NCBI RefSeq assembly: GCF_003056405.1
Contig: NZ_PYVZ01000010.1
Span: forward strand, 1 to 64,000
DNA from: Devosia indica
Lineage (GTDB): Bacteria; Pseudomonadota; Alphaproteobacteria; Rhizobiales; Devosiaceae
Length of the DNA stretch: 64,000 bases
Direction of reading: 5' to 3'
In this document: one piece after another, positions 34,322 to 42,943 of the stretch
Layout: every line of letters starts with the position of its first letter
Position numbering within the stretch: position 1 is the stretch's first letter
Notes under the pieces: generated by a model
What the model was told of the DNA's origin: nothing
The model's input: the letters and a program-made list of their open reading frames with translations, nothing else
The model's database searches: none
Program-made: the position numbers and the translations under genes

Positions 34322-34854
34322 CTCACCTCCAGCTCGACGAGTTGCCAGACCCAGCGGTAGTCATACCGGATGTCCTGTAGTTCGGTGTGTGCGTCGCGCG
34401 GATAGACGATCCAGAGCGGGCCCTTGTCGCTGGGCAAGAGGCGCTCGCCGTCCATATGGGTGGCAACGAGAACGTCGAAGCGTTCGAAATCGGCCATGGG
34501 GATGTCGATGACATAGTCGTTGAGCGCCCTGGCCGTCACGATTTCCCCTTCAGCGCCGACATGGTCGAGCAGGTCGCGCATCAGAAAGCCATCAAACCGC
34601 TTCACACCATCGGTTACGACAGTACTCGTCTCGAGAACGGTTGCCGGGAGCGCGTCGAGCATGGCCTGGTCAAACACTGCCCGGCCATCGAGGTTGGCCA
34701 GGGCTATATTGCCAGTCATTGTCAGGACGATCTCATTGGCGGGATCGGCCAATGCGTCGTCCTGCGCCAGAACGACAGTTGGCACCAAGGACAAGACGGA
34801 TATGGCGCTGACGGCTCGCAGTATCGCAAGCGGCGTCGACATCAAAGATGCCAT
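34318..34854 (-). CDS. YedY/molybdopterin-fold-like periplasmic protein, probable kinase partner
   Basis: About 178 residues with an N-terminal signal peptide (ends L-A-Q). The body resembles the oxidoreductase molybdopterin-binding domain (R-D-L-L, L-N-D-Y-V-I-D-I-P, then K-G-P-L-W-I-V-Y-P-R-D). The cysteine that ligates molybdenum in YedY is missing, so it is probably a sensor or binding module rather than an enzyme. The gene overlaps the histidine kinase start (ATGA). The start is uncertain: ATG 34854 and 34842 give compact signal peptides, ATG 34905 a longer one. Confidence 0.75.
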   Translation of the reverse strand: MASLMSTPLAILRAVSAISVLSLVPTVVLAQDDALADPANEIVLTMTGNIALANLDGRAVFDQAMLDALPATVLETSTVVTDGVKRFDGFLMRDLLDHVGAEGEIVTARALNDYVIDIPMADFERFDVLVATHMDGERLLPSDKGPLWIVYPRDAHTELQDIRYDYRWVWQLVELEVR

Positions 34855-35017
34855 GACGGCCTGCAGGTGTTCCCGAGACGTTCGGGCACGACTATTTTGC
34901 GCCATTGGGCCGCCCCCCGGTTTCCGGACTGAACTTATGTCAGGAAACCAGACACGGGCGCGTCTGTCCACGCAAGGGGCTCTCCGGGCACAGTTTTGCG
35001 CGCCGATGCGATCTGGA

Positions 35018-35998
35018 TCAGCCCGGCGCGGCGGCCGTATCCGTTGCCCGAGGCGGCTGGTAGTTCTGTGCCTTTTCCTTGAGCGTCCTGAACTTGCCCG
35101 AGAGGTTGTCGAGCTTGGCTTCCCATGCCGGATCAGGGACCTGGCCTTCGATGGTCCGGAAATAAACCTGCATCATGCAGGTGATCGCGAATGGCTCAAG
35201 CAGCGCGGCCTTGACTGCCCAGGCAAACAGCAGCGCGAAAATCAGACCGCCCGCCGACCAGGCGCCGGGAATGAGATAGACCGCGAGCGCCGCTGGCGCC
35301 AGCATGACCAGAAAGACCAGAAAGGACAGCCCATAGACAATCAGGGCCAGCCATGCGGCATTCTTGAGCATGGGCTTGTAGTTTTGGGCATACAGGATCA
35401 GCCCGGTCTGCGCGGACGCCCAGGCATTGGTGGATCCGGTACGAATGGCGTAGGCCAGGATGACCTCATCGATGAAACCGACCGCAATTCTGAGAAATGC
35501 CTGCAACACCGAGACCATCTGCTGGGCACCGGGGATCGGCAGGATGCTCACAATGCCGCGGACCAGCCCGGTGATGGCACGCAGCACGCCCTTGATGAGC
35601 TGATCTACACCGAAAAGGACGCTCGCCTGGGCGAAGCGCTGTGAAACCTCTTGCCGCGCATAGGCAATCTGCGACCGGCCCTCGGGCATCTGCTCGCCGT
35701 CCAGAAGCTTTATCAGCACGGCGATGTGGCCCGCCTTGACGACATAGAGAATATATTCGCGCAGCAGATACATGACCGCAGCGGTGAGGCCGAAGCCGAT
35801 AAGGCCACCCCAGAAGGTCGTGCTGGCCCTGAACCCCTCATCGCCAAAACCACCGACGCCCCAGCCAATACCGGCCCCGGTACCCGTTACCAGAACATAG
35901 GCCACCGCCACGCCGAAATAGATCGCAATGCGGAGCAGCACGAATGGCAGCGTCTTGAGCATAAGTCCAAGGGCGCGACCGACCGAAAAATCCCACAT
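35018..35998 (-). CDS. Multi-pass membrane protein of unknown function
   Basis: A 326-residue protein with about six hydrophobic segments (near 15-40, 60-80, 140-170, 200-225, 235-260, 265-285) and an acidic/proline-rich C-terminal tail. I do not recognise the family. The ATG at 35998 is preferred (GGAG about 9 nt upstream); an in-frame TTG three codons upstream has no spacing for that site. It lies between the YedY-like/kinase pair and the divergent REC-LuxR regulator, so it may belong to the same regulatory unit, but nothing in the sequence proves this. Confidence 0.75.
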   Translation of the reverse strand: MWDFSVGRALGLMLKTLPFVLLRIAIYFGVAVAYVLVTGTGAGIGWGVGGFGDEGFRASTTFWGGLIGFGLTAAVMYLLREYILYVVKAGHIAVLIKLLDGEQMPEGRSQIAYARQEVSQRFAQASVLFGVDQLIKGVLRAITGLVRGIVSILPIPGAQQMVSVLQAFLRIAVGFIDEVILAYAIRTGSTNAWASAQTGLILYAQNYKPMLKNAAWLALIVYGLSFLVFLVMLAPAALAVYLIPGAWSAGGLIFALLFAWAVKAALLEPFAITCMMQVYFRTIEGQVPDPAWEAKLDNLSGKFRTLKEKAQNYQPPRATDTAAAPG

Positions 35999-36160
35999 GG
36001 GCGACAACTCCGCTTCAAGTTTGATCCAACCTCCACCCTATTGTGACCAATTGGGATCGTCCCCGTCCGTTTGCAGGGGGGAGGAAAGCTTGGATATGGC
36101 TTAATACTGGTGTGAACTGATCCTGGGCATTGGCCGGCGCCAGCGGGGAGGCAATCGCAA

Positions 36161-37252
36161 TTGAATGAAGCTTGGGACCGGACAAAAAGAACCATTCTGT
36201 GCATCGAGGACGAGACCCACCTTCGGCGAGACCTTGTCGAGGAGCTGGCGGCGGCGGGATACGCAGTGCAAGAGGCGGCCGACGGACGAGAGGCCCTGAG
36301 ACAGCTCGACACCAAGCGCCCTGATCTCATCCTGTGCGATATTTCGATGCCGCACATTGATGGATTTACCTTTCTGGATACGGTTCGCACCAAACGCCCC
36401 GATCTGGCCGATGTGCCTCTGGTGTTTCTGACCGCGCTCGATGAACGCCAGGCGGTCATTGCCGGAAAGCTCGCAGGGGCGGACGACTATCTGGTCAAAC
36501 CGATCGACTATGATCTACTGCTCGCCACGATAAAGGCCCGTCTTGGGCAGGTGGAGCGGATGGATGAAAAGGCCGCGCGCCATATCGCAGACCTGCGCAG
36601 GGCCCTGGGTGGCCCGGAAGCAAAGTTGCGCCCGGGGATTGAACGCATTCTCGACATGCTGGCTTTCGGTGTGGTTGTCGCGTCGCGGTCGGGGATCACC
36701 TTCGCAAATCAGGCGGCCATGGAGATGGCGGATGCCGGCTGCGGCCTGGTTTCTGGCCGAACGCTGCGCGCCGGCTCAAGCGTGCTCAATAGCGAGTTGA
36801 AAGCCCTGATCGAGAGCGCATGTGCTGCCGCAGCGGACGGAGAGGATTTTGTCGCGAGCCACAGTGTCTCGAGACCATCAAGCGCGCAGGACCTCCTCTT
36901 GACGGTCTGTTCCCTGCCCGAACCACAGGTATCCGTGTCGTCCGAGAAGCTGGCCGTCGTGTTCATCTCAGACCCCACGCGCCGGCCGGACGTCTCCAAT
37001 GCGGTGTTGTCCGATCTGTTTGGCCTGACGCCGACCGAGGCAGAAGTTGCCCGTGCCCTGGCCGGTGGACGCCGGACCGACGAAATCGCCAGGGACCTGG
37101 CGATTTCAGCAACCACGGTGGCATTTCATCTGCGGAACCTGTTTGGCAAGACAGGGACCCATCGGCAGGCCGATCTGGTTGCGCTGATCCTGACTGGTCT
37201 TGCTTCAATCAGTCCGGCACAGACAGCATTCAACCGAACGGGCTCTTCATAG
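36161..37252 (+). CDS. REC-LuxR response regulator with extra middle domain
   Basis: A 363-residue regulator. The receiver domain (about 10-130) has D60 as phospho-acceptor (L-I-L-C-D-I-S-M-P). A ~130-residue middle region looks like a degenerate PAS-type sensor (F-G-V-V-V-A-S-R-S-G-I-T-F-A-N-Q-A-A-M-E-M). The C-terminus is a LuxR-type helix-turn-helix (L-T-P-T-E-A-E-V-A-R ... T-V-A-F-H-L-R-N-L-F-G-K-T). The start codon is TTG at 36161, supported by GGGGAGG 9 nt upstream and the absence of an in-frame ATG. It is the most likely partner of the kinase at 32954. Confidence 0.88.
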   Translation: MNEAWDRTKRTILCIEDETHLRRDLVEELAAAGYAVQEAADGREALRQLDTKRPDLILCDISMPHIDGFTFLDTVRTKRPDLADVPLVFLTALDERQAVIAGKLAGADDYLVKPIDYDLLLATIKARLGQVERMDEKAARHIADLRRALGGPEAKLRPGIERILDMLAFGVVVASRSGITFANQAAMEMADAGCGLVSGRTLRAGSSVLNSELKALIESACAAAADGEDFVASHSVSRPSSAQDLLLTVCSLPEPQVSVSSEKLAVVFISDPTRRPDVSNAVLSDLFGLTPTEAEVARALAGGRRTDEIARDLAISATTVAFHLRNLFGKTGTHRQADLVALILTGLASISPAQTAFNRTGSS

Positions 37253-37450
37253 CGGCGGCACGCGAAGCTGGCTGCAATGGTGGCGGGAGGCGCCAATCAG
37301 ACCTGGCCACGACGACTAAGAAGCTGGGCGAGCACTCCAGATTCCTCTTCCGGTGCCACGACCAGAGGGCCGCGGGGGCCATCCCGGGCGGACGATTCTG
37401 CAGGACATTCCGACTGGGGTGGCCAAGCGTCGTTGGAAGAGCCGGCATGG

Positions 37451-38959
37451 TCAGGACCGCCTCGATCGGATGCGAATGGCGAGGTTGGGCTTGGTCTGCA
37501 ATTTGACGGCAAAGGCGGCATCGGGTTCGCGTGGCAGGCTGACGGCGCCATGCCGCACCGGATGGTTCTCCGGCGCTGGAACTCTCTCCGCCGGCGTGAT
37601 GCTCATCTCCCAGGTGTCGATGATGTCCACGTCATAGTCACCGGGTTCTTTGGGCAGGCCATAGGCCCAGATTTCCGGCTGGTGTTCGCCCAGATAGATG
37701 ATGGTGGTGTTTCCATCGCGCGCGGCCGAGACGCGGCCGGCGAAACGCATGCCGGTCTCGATGGGCTCGAAGCCATTGCGCGCATCCTGTTCCAAAACGT
37801 CCCGCAGGAACCCGATGCGCTGCCAGGCCTGGCCATGCAGCTCGCCGCCCTTGGCCCACCAAAGCAGGTCTTCAGGATGCCGGTAGGTTTCGCCGTGCCC
37901 GGCATAACCGCCACGTAGGGTCGTGGTCCAAAAGCGGTGCACCAGCTCCTGGGCGGAAATATTGCCCCAGGCCTCGGTGATATTGCCCTCATATTCCGGC
38001 TCGTCATTGACCACGGGCTTGCCATAGGCGGCGCGCCACTCCAGCGTGCGCTTCACATCCCAATGCTGAATGCAGACATGGCTGACCCAGGCCTTGCGGT
38101 GATCGTAACTGGCCTTCGGATCGCCATTGTGGATCGAGCGCAGATGCCCGTAAGGGTCGTTCTCCTCGATGATGTGGAAATAGCGATCCCATTGCGGCAT
38201 CGGCTTGGTGTCGAGCAGGAAGTCGTATTCGTTGGCCAGCGACCACCAGACATTATGATAGGCGGCGAGACGCGCGGTCAGATAAGCGAAGTAGCGATAG
38301 TCTTGTTCCGCGCTCATGCCGGAATAGCCCCAGCGGTCATAGGGGTGCAGCATGATGATATCGGCCTGGATGCCCATATCACTCAAGGCTTTCACCTGGG
38401 TTTCGAAGTGGCGGAAGCTCTCGGGATTGGGCCGGTCGAAATCGAGGTTGCCGTCGGCGCTGCGCTGATAGACGTCGTGCAGCGGCGCGTTGACATTGTA
38501 CGGGTAGTCCTTGGGAAAGACGCCCATTCGAACCTTGTTGAAGCGGGTTTTTCCAAGGGTCTGCAGGGTCTTGTTCTGCCCGGCAAGGGGCTGATGGGTC
38601 CAGGCGTAGCAGGTGGTGCCGAAGCTGAGAAATGGTGTGCCGTCGGCATGAGCGAAGTGATAGCGGTTAGCCACCTGCACTGGGCCGTGATTGTCCGGGC
38701 GTGGCGCCGTCACTGTCAGGCCACCGGTCTGTCCATTGAGAGCTGAGATGTTCGAGCGCGTCTCAAATGTCCATTCGCCCGGATTGTCCGGCATGAAGCG
38801 GACTTTGTAGGTCCCTTCCCCGTCGTAGAAGCCGGGCACCCGCACCTTGCGACCGTGCTGGGCAAAGTTGGCTTCCAGTTCGACCTCAACGAAGGGGTTG
38901 CCGTCGGACGGCCCCAAAAAGCTGGCTTCGAACATGTCCCATTGTGCAATCGTGGTCAT
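37451..38959 (-). CDS. DUF5060/DUF4038-type glycoside hydrolase
   Basis: A 502-residue protein. The N-terminal DUF5060 beta-sandwich (about 1-90; F-Y-D-G-E-G-T-Y-K-V-R-F-M-P) is followed by a TIM-barrel domain of the DUF4038/apiosidase-like group and a small C-terminal DUF5605-like domain. Likely catalytic acids are E of W-W-S-L-A-N-E-Y-D and E of V-V-N-D-E-P-E-Y. There is no signal peptide, so it is cytoplasmic. The ATG follows GGAGGAAAG. It probably belonged with the decayed DeoR/transketolase/kinase locus next door. The exact sugar is unknown. Confidence 0.82.
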   Translation of the reverse strand: MTTIAQWDMFEASFLGPSDGNPFVEVELEANFAQHGRKVRVPGFYDGEGTYKVRFMPDNPGEWTFETRSNISALNGQTGGLTVTAPRPDNHGPVQVANRYHFAHADGTPFLSFGTTCYAWTHQPLAGQNKTLQTLGKTRFNKVRMGVFPKDYPYNVNAPLHDVYQRSADGNLDFDRPNPESFRHFETQVKALSDMGIQADIIMLHPYDRWGYSGMSAEQDYRYFAYLTARLAAYHNVWWSLANEYDFLLDTKPMPQWDRYFHIIEENDPYGHLRSIHNGDPKASYDHRKAWVSHVCIQHWDVKRTLEWRAAYGKPVVNDEPEYEGNITEAWGNISAQELVHRFWTTTLRGGYAGHGETYRHPEDLLWWAKGGELHGQAWQRIGFLRDVLEQDARNGFEPIETGMRFAGRVSAARDGNTTIIYLGEHQPEIWAYGLPKEPGDYDVDIIDTWEMSITPAERVPAPENHPVRHGAVSLPREPDAAFAVKLQTKPNLAIRIRSRRS

Positions 38960-39132
38960 GTCGACTTTCCTCCAGTTTATCTGTTGCCAGAATGCCTGGC
39001 GGACGGCACGTCCCGCGGACTCTGCGCCCCATGTTGTCGCTTATTTTCGATTTATCGTGATTTTTCAAACATTGTTCGCGCACATCCCCGCTCCAGACGG
39101 CGCGCTTGAACCACCATCTGTTTGCAAGACCG

Positions 39133-39297
39133 TCAGCGCGCGATGATCACTTCGACGCCGCGGCGCTCGAACTCGGCTTGATCGGCATCAGTGATGCCAT
39201 CATCGGTGATCAGCGTGTGGACCATTTCCACGCCGCCAAGGACAGAGAAGGACACGCGGCCGATCTTGGTGGAATCGGCCAACAAGGAGCCGTTCAG
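39133..39297 (-). pseudogene. DeoR-family regulator, C-terminal remnant
   Basis: About 54 residues remain: L-L-A-D-S-T-K-I-G-R-V-S-F, then the DeoR ending T-L-I-T-D-D-G-I-T-D-A-D and G-V-E-V-I-I-A-R. The DNA-binding domain and most of the sugar-sensing domain are gone. Upstream, the minus-strand frame runs straight into transketolase sequence on the other strand, so the two genes were joined head to head by a deletion near 39298. It ends in TGA at 39133. Confidence 0.83.
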
Positions 39298-39309
39298 CCT
39301 GCTGAACGG
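39290..39309. repeat. Inverted repeat at the DeoR/transketolase junction
   Basis: CCGTTCAG (39290-39297), CCTG, CTGAACGG (39302-39309): perfect 8-bp arms exactly where DeoR homology ends and transketolase homology begins. This could be the footprint of the rearrangement or of an excised element. Confidence 0.7.
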
Positions 39310-39820
39310 CCATCCGAACCGCAATTATCTGCCCGGCGTCGAGACCAATACCGGCCCGCTGGGTCATGGCCTGCCTGTTGCCACTGGGATTGCGATTGCC
39401 GGCCAGATCGACAAGGCCGATTTCCGCACCTTTGTGCTGACCGGCGACGGCGAATTGCAAGAAGGCAGCAATTGGGAAGCGGCGCTGACCGCCGGGCACC
39501 GCAGATTGGAAAACCTGACCCTGATCGTCGACCGCAATCGGCTGCAGCAAGGCGCCGGTACGGAAGAAACCGCCTCGCTCGATCCACTGGACGACAAATG
39601 GCGTGCCTTTGGCTGGCATGTCGAAATGGTCGATGGCCACAATTGCCAGCAATTGCTTGACGTGCTCTCAGCCAGCCCGAAGGGTCGGGGCAAACCGCTC
39701 TGCGTGATTGCCAATACCGTCAAAGGCAAAGGTGTCAGCTTCATGCAGGACAATGTCTCCTGGCATCATGGCGTGCCAACTCAGGCACAATTCGAGCAAG
39801 CCATGGCGGAACTGGCCTGA
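39298..39820 (+). pseudogene. Transketolase N-terminal subunit, 5'-truncated
   Basis: The remaining ~170 residues start inside the thiamine-diphosphate domain (G-H-P-N-R-N-Y-L-P-G-V-E, then G-P-L-G-H-G-L-P-V-A) and include the TPP-binding G-D-G-E-L-Q-E-G-S-N-W-E-A. Roughly the first 100 residues of a split transketolase A subunit are missing, including the first TPP/metal region, and no start codon of its own is visible. The apparent upstream frame (from 39191) is antisense to the DeoR remnant. Its TGA shares a base with the next ATG (TGATG), the original operon coupling. Confidence 0.83.
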
Positions 39821-40778
39821 TGAACGCTGCTACACCAAAGAATGACGGCTATTTCGATTGCCGCGACAGCTTCGCGGCAACGATCGAGGCGCTCGCGGAG
39901 GCCGATCCGCGCATCGTGACCGTGGTCAGCGACAGCGTCGGCTCGTCGAAACTGGGCGGGTTTCGCTCCAAGTTTCCTGATCGCATGATCAATGTGGGGA
40001 TCGCCGAGCAGACTCTGGTGACGGTCGGCGCGGGCCTCGCCAATGGCGGCAAGGTGCCCTTTGTTTCGGCCGCGTCCTGCTTTATCACCGGCCGGGCGCT
40101 TGAACAGGTGAAGGCCGACATCGCCTATTCCAATGTCAACGTTAAGCTGATCGGCCAGTCGAGCGGGGTTGCCTATGGCGAGCTCGGCCCGACGCATCAT
40201 TCGATCGAGGATCTCGCCTGGCTGCGCCTGTTCAACAATCTCAAGGTCATCGTGCCGGCTGACCCCTGGCAGACGGCCGAAGCGATCAAGGCTGCTGCCG
40301 CGTATGACGGACCGGTCTTCGTGCGCGTCAGCCGCATGGCCGTGCCGGCGCTTGAACGCCCCAAAGGGGCGACATTCGAAATGGGCAGGGCCGAAACGCT
40401 GGTGGATGGCGCCGATGCGACCATTATCGCCAATGGCACCATGGTGCATCGGGCGGTTGCAGCGGCAAGATCGCTTACCGATGAAGGCATTGCGGCCCGT
40501 GTCGTCAACATGGCCACCGTCAACCCACCGGACGAGGCGGCTATTGCCTCTGCGACGGATACCGGGGCCATTGTCACGGTGGAGGAGCATTCCGTACGCG
40601 GCGGCCTGGGCGGCGCGATTGCCGAAGTGGTCGCGACCACCAATCCTGTGCCGATGCGCATTCTGGGGTTTCCCGCTTTGTGCCAACGGGTTCGGCCAAA
40701 TGGCTGTTTGACCACTATGACCTCAACGCCGCCGGCATTGCCGACGCTGTGCGCCAGACTATCGCGCGCAAGACATGA
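39820..40778 (+). pseudogene. Transketolase C-terminal subunit with frameshift near its end
   Basis: The split transketolase B subunit is intact through about residue 286 (R-M-I-N-V-G-I-A-E-Q, then S-G-V-A-Y-G-E-L-G-P-T-H-H). At about 40674-40676 the frame slips. Reading one base over gives the normal ending F-V-P-T-G-S-A-K-W-L-F-D-H-Y-D-L and a TGA at 40776-40778 overlapping the next ATG (ATGA). A one-base deletion in CCCG(G)CTTTGTG explains it. In the shifted frame the stop is at 40803. It could be a sequencing error, but all neighbours are also damaged. Confidence 0.8.
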
Positions 40779-41095
40779 CGGACGCGCTGATCCTTGCCAT
40801 TGACCAGAGCACCACCAACGCCAAGGCGTTGTTGGTCGATGCGACGGGTCATATGCGGCATCAGGCGTCTGCGCCCAACATCGTCACCTATCCCCAGCCC
40901 GGCTGGGCCGAGCAATCGGCAATGGCGTTGTTCGATGGCGTGAAGCAGGTGATAGCCGAAGTGGTGGCCAAGGCCGATGGCGCGGCGATTGCCGGGATCG
41001 GCATTTCCAACCAGCGCGAGTCCGTACTGGTCTGGGATGCGGCGACCGGGGCACCCATTGGCGCCGGCATGGAACGGGTTGCCGCGGCGGAGTAG
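40775..41095 (+). pseudogene. FGGY-family carbohydrate kinase, truncated to its N-terminus
   Basis: 106 residues against about 500 in the family. The start is typical (L-I-L-A-I-D-Q-S-T-T-N-A-K-A), with P-Q-P-G-W-A-E-Q and I-G-I-S-N-Q-R-E-S-V-L-V-W-D as in xylulokinase/glycerol-kinase-like enzymes. After G-A-P-I-G the sequence diverges and stops. The second half of the actin-like fold is gone, so it cannot be active. The ATG overlaps the original transketolase stop. I see no kinase C-terminus in the 170 nt that follow. Confidence 0.83.
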
Positions 41096-41269
41096 TGCCT
41101 TTCCGCGCTGTTGCATGAGCACGGAGGCGCTAGCCCCACAGGGTTCAGGATCAGTCAACGCTTCCCGATTGGAGGCAGCGCGGCCCCACTCGGTTCCGTG
41201 AAAATCGGGTCGCGCGACGATTGCAGAAAGACTAGGTGCGACCGAACCTTCTCGGAGCAAGGTAGTCCC

Positions 41270-42493
41270 ATGAAATCCCACTCTCGTTTTGCCCGCCTCG
41301 GCTGGTCCACCCTGGCGGCCCAGGTAGCAGAGCAGCTTGCCCTCGCGGCCGCGCCGATTGTAGCGGTGCTTGCGCTTGCGGCCGGAGCAGCGGAGACAGC
41401 TCTGCTTCAGGCGGCTCAGACGCTGCCCTTCATGCTGTTCGCAATCCCTATCGGACTGGTGATCGACCGCGCTCCGAAACGGACAGTTATGGCGCTGGGC
41501 GAAATACTGCGTGCGACTGCCCTACTCTGCCTTGTGGCCCTGCTGATTTCTGGTCACCTCAACCTGGTGATGCTTGCAGGTCTGGGCTTTCTGGGAGCAG
41601 TGGGCACTGTGTGCTTTACCGTAGCTGCGCCGGCGCTGTTGCCGCTGATCGTGGGGCCAAACGAGTTGACGAGCGCCAATCGCTGGTTGGAGCTCGCGCG
41701 CAGCGGCGCCTTTGTTGCAGGGCCCGCCTTGGGCGGAGCGCTGGTGGGGCAACTCGGAGCGTCGCCGGCCTATCTGTTGGCCTTCGCTCTATCTGCCGTG
41801 TCCGTTGCACTGCTTCTAACCATCAAGGAGCCGGCGGCAGAACCAACCCCATCACGTCCGGTTCTCGCTGACCTTGGCGAAGGGGTCTCCTTTGTTGTCA
41901 GGCATCCATTGCTTCGACCGATCTGCCTGACGGCAGTATTTTTCAACCTGAGCTGGTTTGTCATGCACGGTGTCTTCGTCGCTTATGTGATCAGCGATCT
42001 CGCCATGAGTGCCAGCGCCGTCGGGCTTGTTCTGGGGACATATGGTGCGGGTCTGGTTGTCGGTGCGGCACTCACGCCGATCCTTGGCCGGGTCTTTTCC
42101 ACCGGCGTGCTCATTCTCATTGGCCCGGCCTGTGGAGCCTTGGGGTCGATGTTGGTTCTTTCCACCCTTTGGTTTCCCCAGCCTATGCTCGTCGTCATGG
42201 CCTATTTCCTGATGGGTGCCGGGCCAATGGTCTGGTCGATCACCACCATGACTTTGCGGCAGGCAGTTACCCCGCAATCAATGCTGGGGAGGGTATCTGC
42301 GGTGATTGTAACCGCAACCACTGGGGCAGCACCTGTCGGCGCAGTGGTGGGTGCAGGAGTGGCATCGACCCTGGGGGTCGGCGCGTGTCTGGTGTTGGCA
42401 AGTGCCGGGTTTCTGGTGCAGTTGGCGATCATCGCAACCTCCCCGGCGCGACGACTGCAACATCAGCCCGTGGTAATTCTGACTGTGACCTGA
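41270..42493 (+). CDS. MFS transporter (enterobactin-exporter-like)
   Basis: A 407-residue major facilitator with about 10-12 helices. The loop 2-3 motif is V-I-D-R-A-P-K-R-T-V-M-A. The overall pattern (short N-terminus, A-N-R-W-L-E-L-A-R in the middle) fits the EntS/MFS_3-type drug or siderophore efflux group. The ATG at 41270 follows CGGAGCAAGG; frames extending upstream into the kinase remnant region are spurious. It stands alone after the decayed locus, and its substrate is unknown. Confidence 0.85.
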   Translation: MKSHSRFARLGWSTLAAQVAEQLALAAAPIVAVLALAAGAAETALLQAAQTLPFMLFAIPIGLVIDRAPKRTVMALGEILRATALLCLVALLISGHLNLVMLAGLGFLGAVGTVCFTVAAPALLPLIVGPNELTSANRWLELARSGAFVAGPALGGALVGQLGASPAYLLAFALSAVSVALLLTIKEPAAEPTPSRPVLADLGEGVSFVVRHPLLRPICLTAVFFNLSWFVMHGVFVAYVISDLAMSASAVGLVLGTYGAGLVVGAALTPILGRVFSTGVLILIGPACGALGSMLVLSTLWFPQPMLVVMAYFLMGAGPMVWSITTMTLRQAVTPQSMLGRVSAVIVTATTGAAPVGAVVGAGVASTLGVGACLVLASAGFLVQLAIIATSPARRLQHQPVVILTVT

Positions 42494-42554
42494 ACGCAAA
42501 CTGACATTCGAGCCGCGCGACACCAAAAGGCGTATCGGTATCGAGGCAGATTTC

Positions 42555-42629
42555 TGGCTGGGGCGCCAGGATTCGAACCTGGGAATGCCGGTACCAAAAA
42601 CCGGTGCCTTACCACTTGGCGACGCCCCA
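42555..42629 (-). tRNA. tRNA-Gln (TTG anticodon)
   Basis: 75 nt including an encoded CCA. The acceptor stem TGGGGCG/CGCCCCA pairs fully. The D arm is GCC..GGC, the anticodon stem CCGGT/ACCGG with loop TTTTGGT, hence anticodon TTG. The T arm contains GGTTCGAATCC. It is divergent from the tRNA-Pro gene. Confidence 0.96.
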
Positions 42630-42708
42630 ACTTGGAGCCGGTTCCTACACGGTTCGGCCGCGCCGTGCAACACGATCTGCACCACGTGTAAAAGGTTGTG
42701 ACAAGCGC

Positions 42709-42737
42709 TTGAACACGGAAAAGACCACAGCTATAAA
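42709..42737 (+). promoter_or_regulatory. Sigma-70-type promoter for tRNA-Pro
   Basis: TTGAAC (42709-42714), a 17-nt spacer, and TATAAA (42732-42737), about 65 nt before the tRNA-Pro gene. Both hexamers are close to consensus for a housekeeping promoter. Confidence 0.7.
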
Positions 42738-42801
42738 GCCGCCACATCGCGGCAGGGGCGTCCCATTCGGCCCAAGCCTTCCCGACATGCCGCGAGTCTG
42801 A

Positions 42802-42878
42802 CGGAGTATAGCGCAGCCTGGTAGCGCACCTGCTTCGGGAGCAGGGGGTCGCAAGTTCGAATCTTGCTACTCCGACCA
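42802..42878 (+). tRNA. tRNA-Pro (CGG anticodon)
   Basis: 77 nt with encoded CCA. The acceptor stem CGGAGTA/TACTCCG pairs fully. The anticodon stem CCTGC/GCAGG has loop TTCGGGA, hence anticodon CGG. The T arm has GTTCGAATC. A terminator follows directly. Confidence 0.96.
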
Positions 42879-42881
42879 ATC

Positions 42882-42912
42882 AACCCCGGCGTCTTCGGAC
42901 GTCGGGGTTTTT
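42882..42912 (+). terminator. Rho-independent terminator after tRNA-Pro
   Basis: CCCCGGCGTC (42884-42893), loop TTCG, GACGTCGGGG (42898-42907), then five T. One G-T wobble is in the stem. Confidence 0.92.
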
Positions 42913-42943
42913 CATCGGGCGGACAGCTCTGCGGCCCTTGGGA

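Noticed and set aside
39191..39820. Intact transketolase A starting at 39191
   Set aside because: The first ~36 residues are antisense to the DeoR remnant and do not match transketolase. The gene is truncated.
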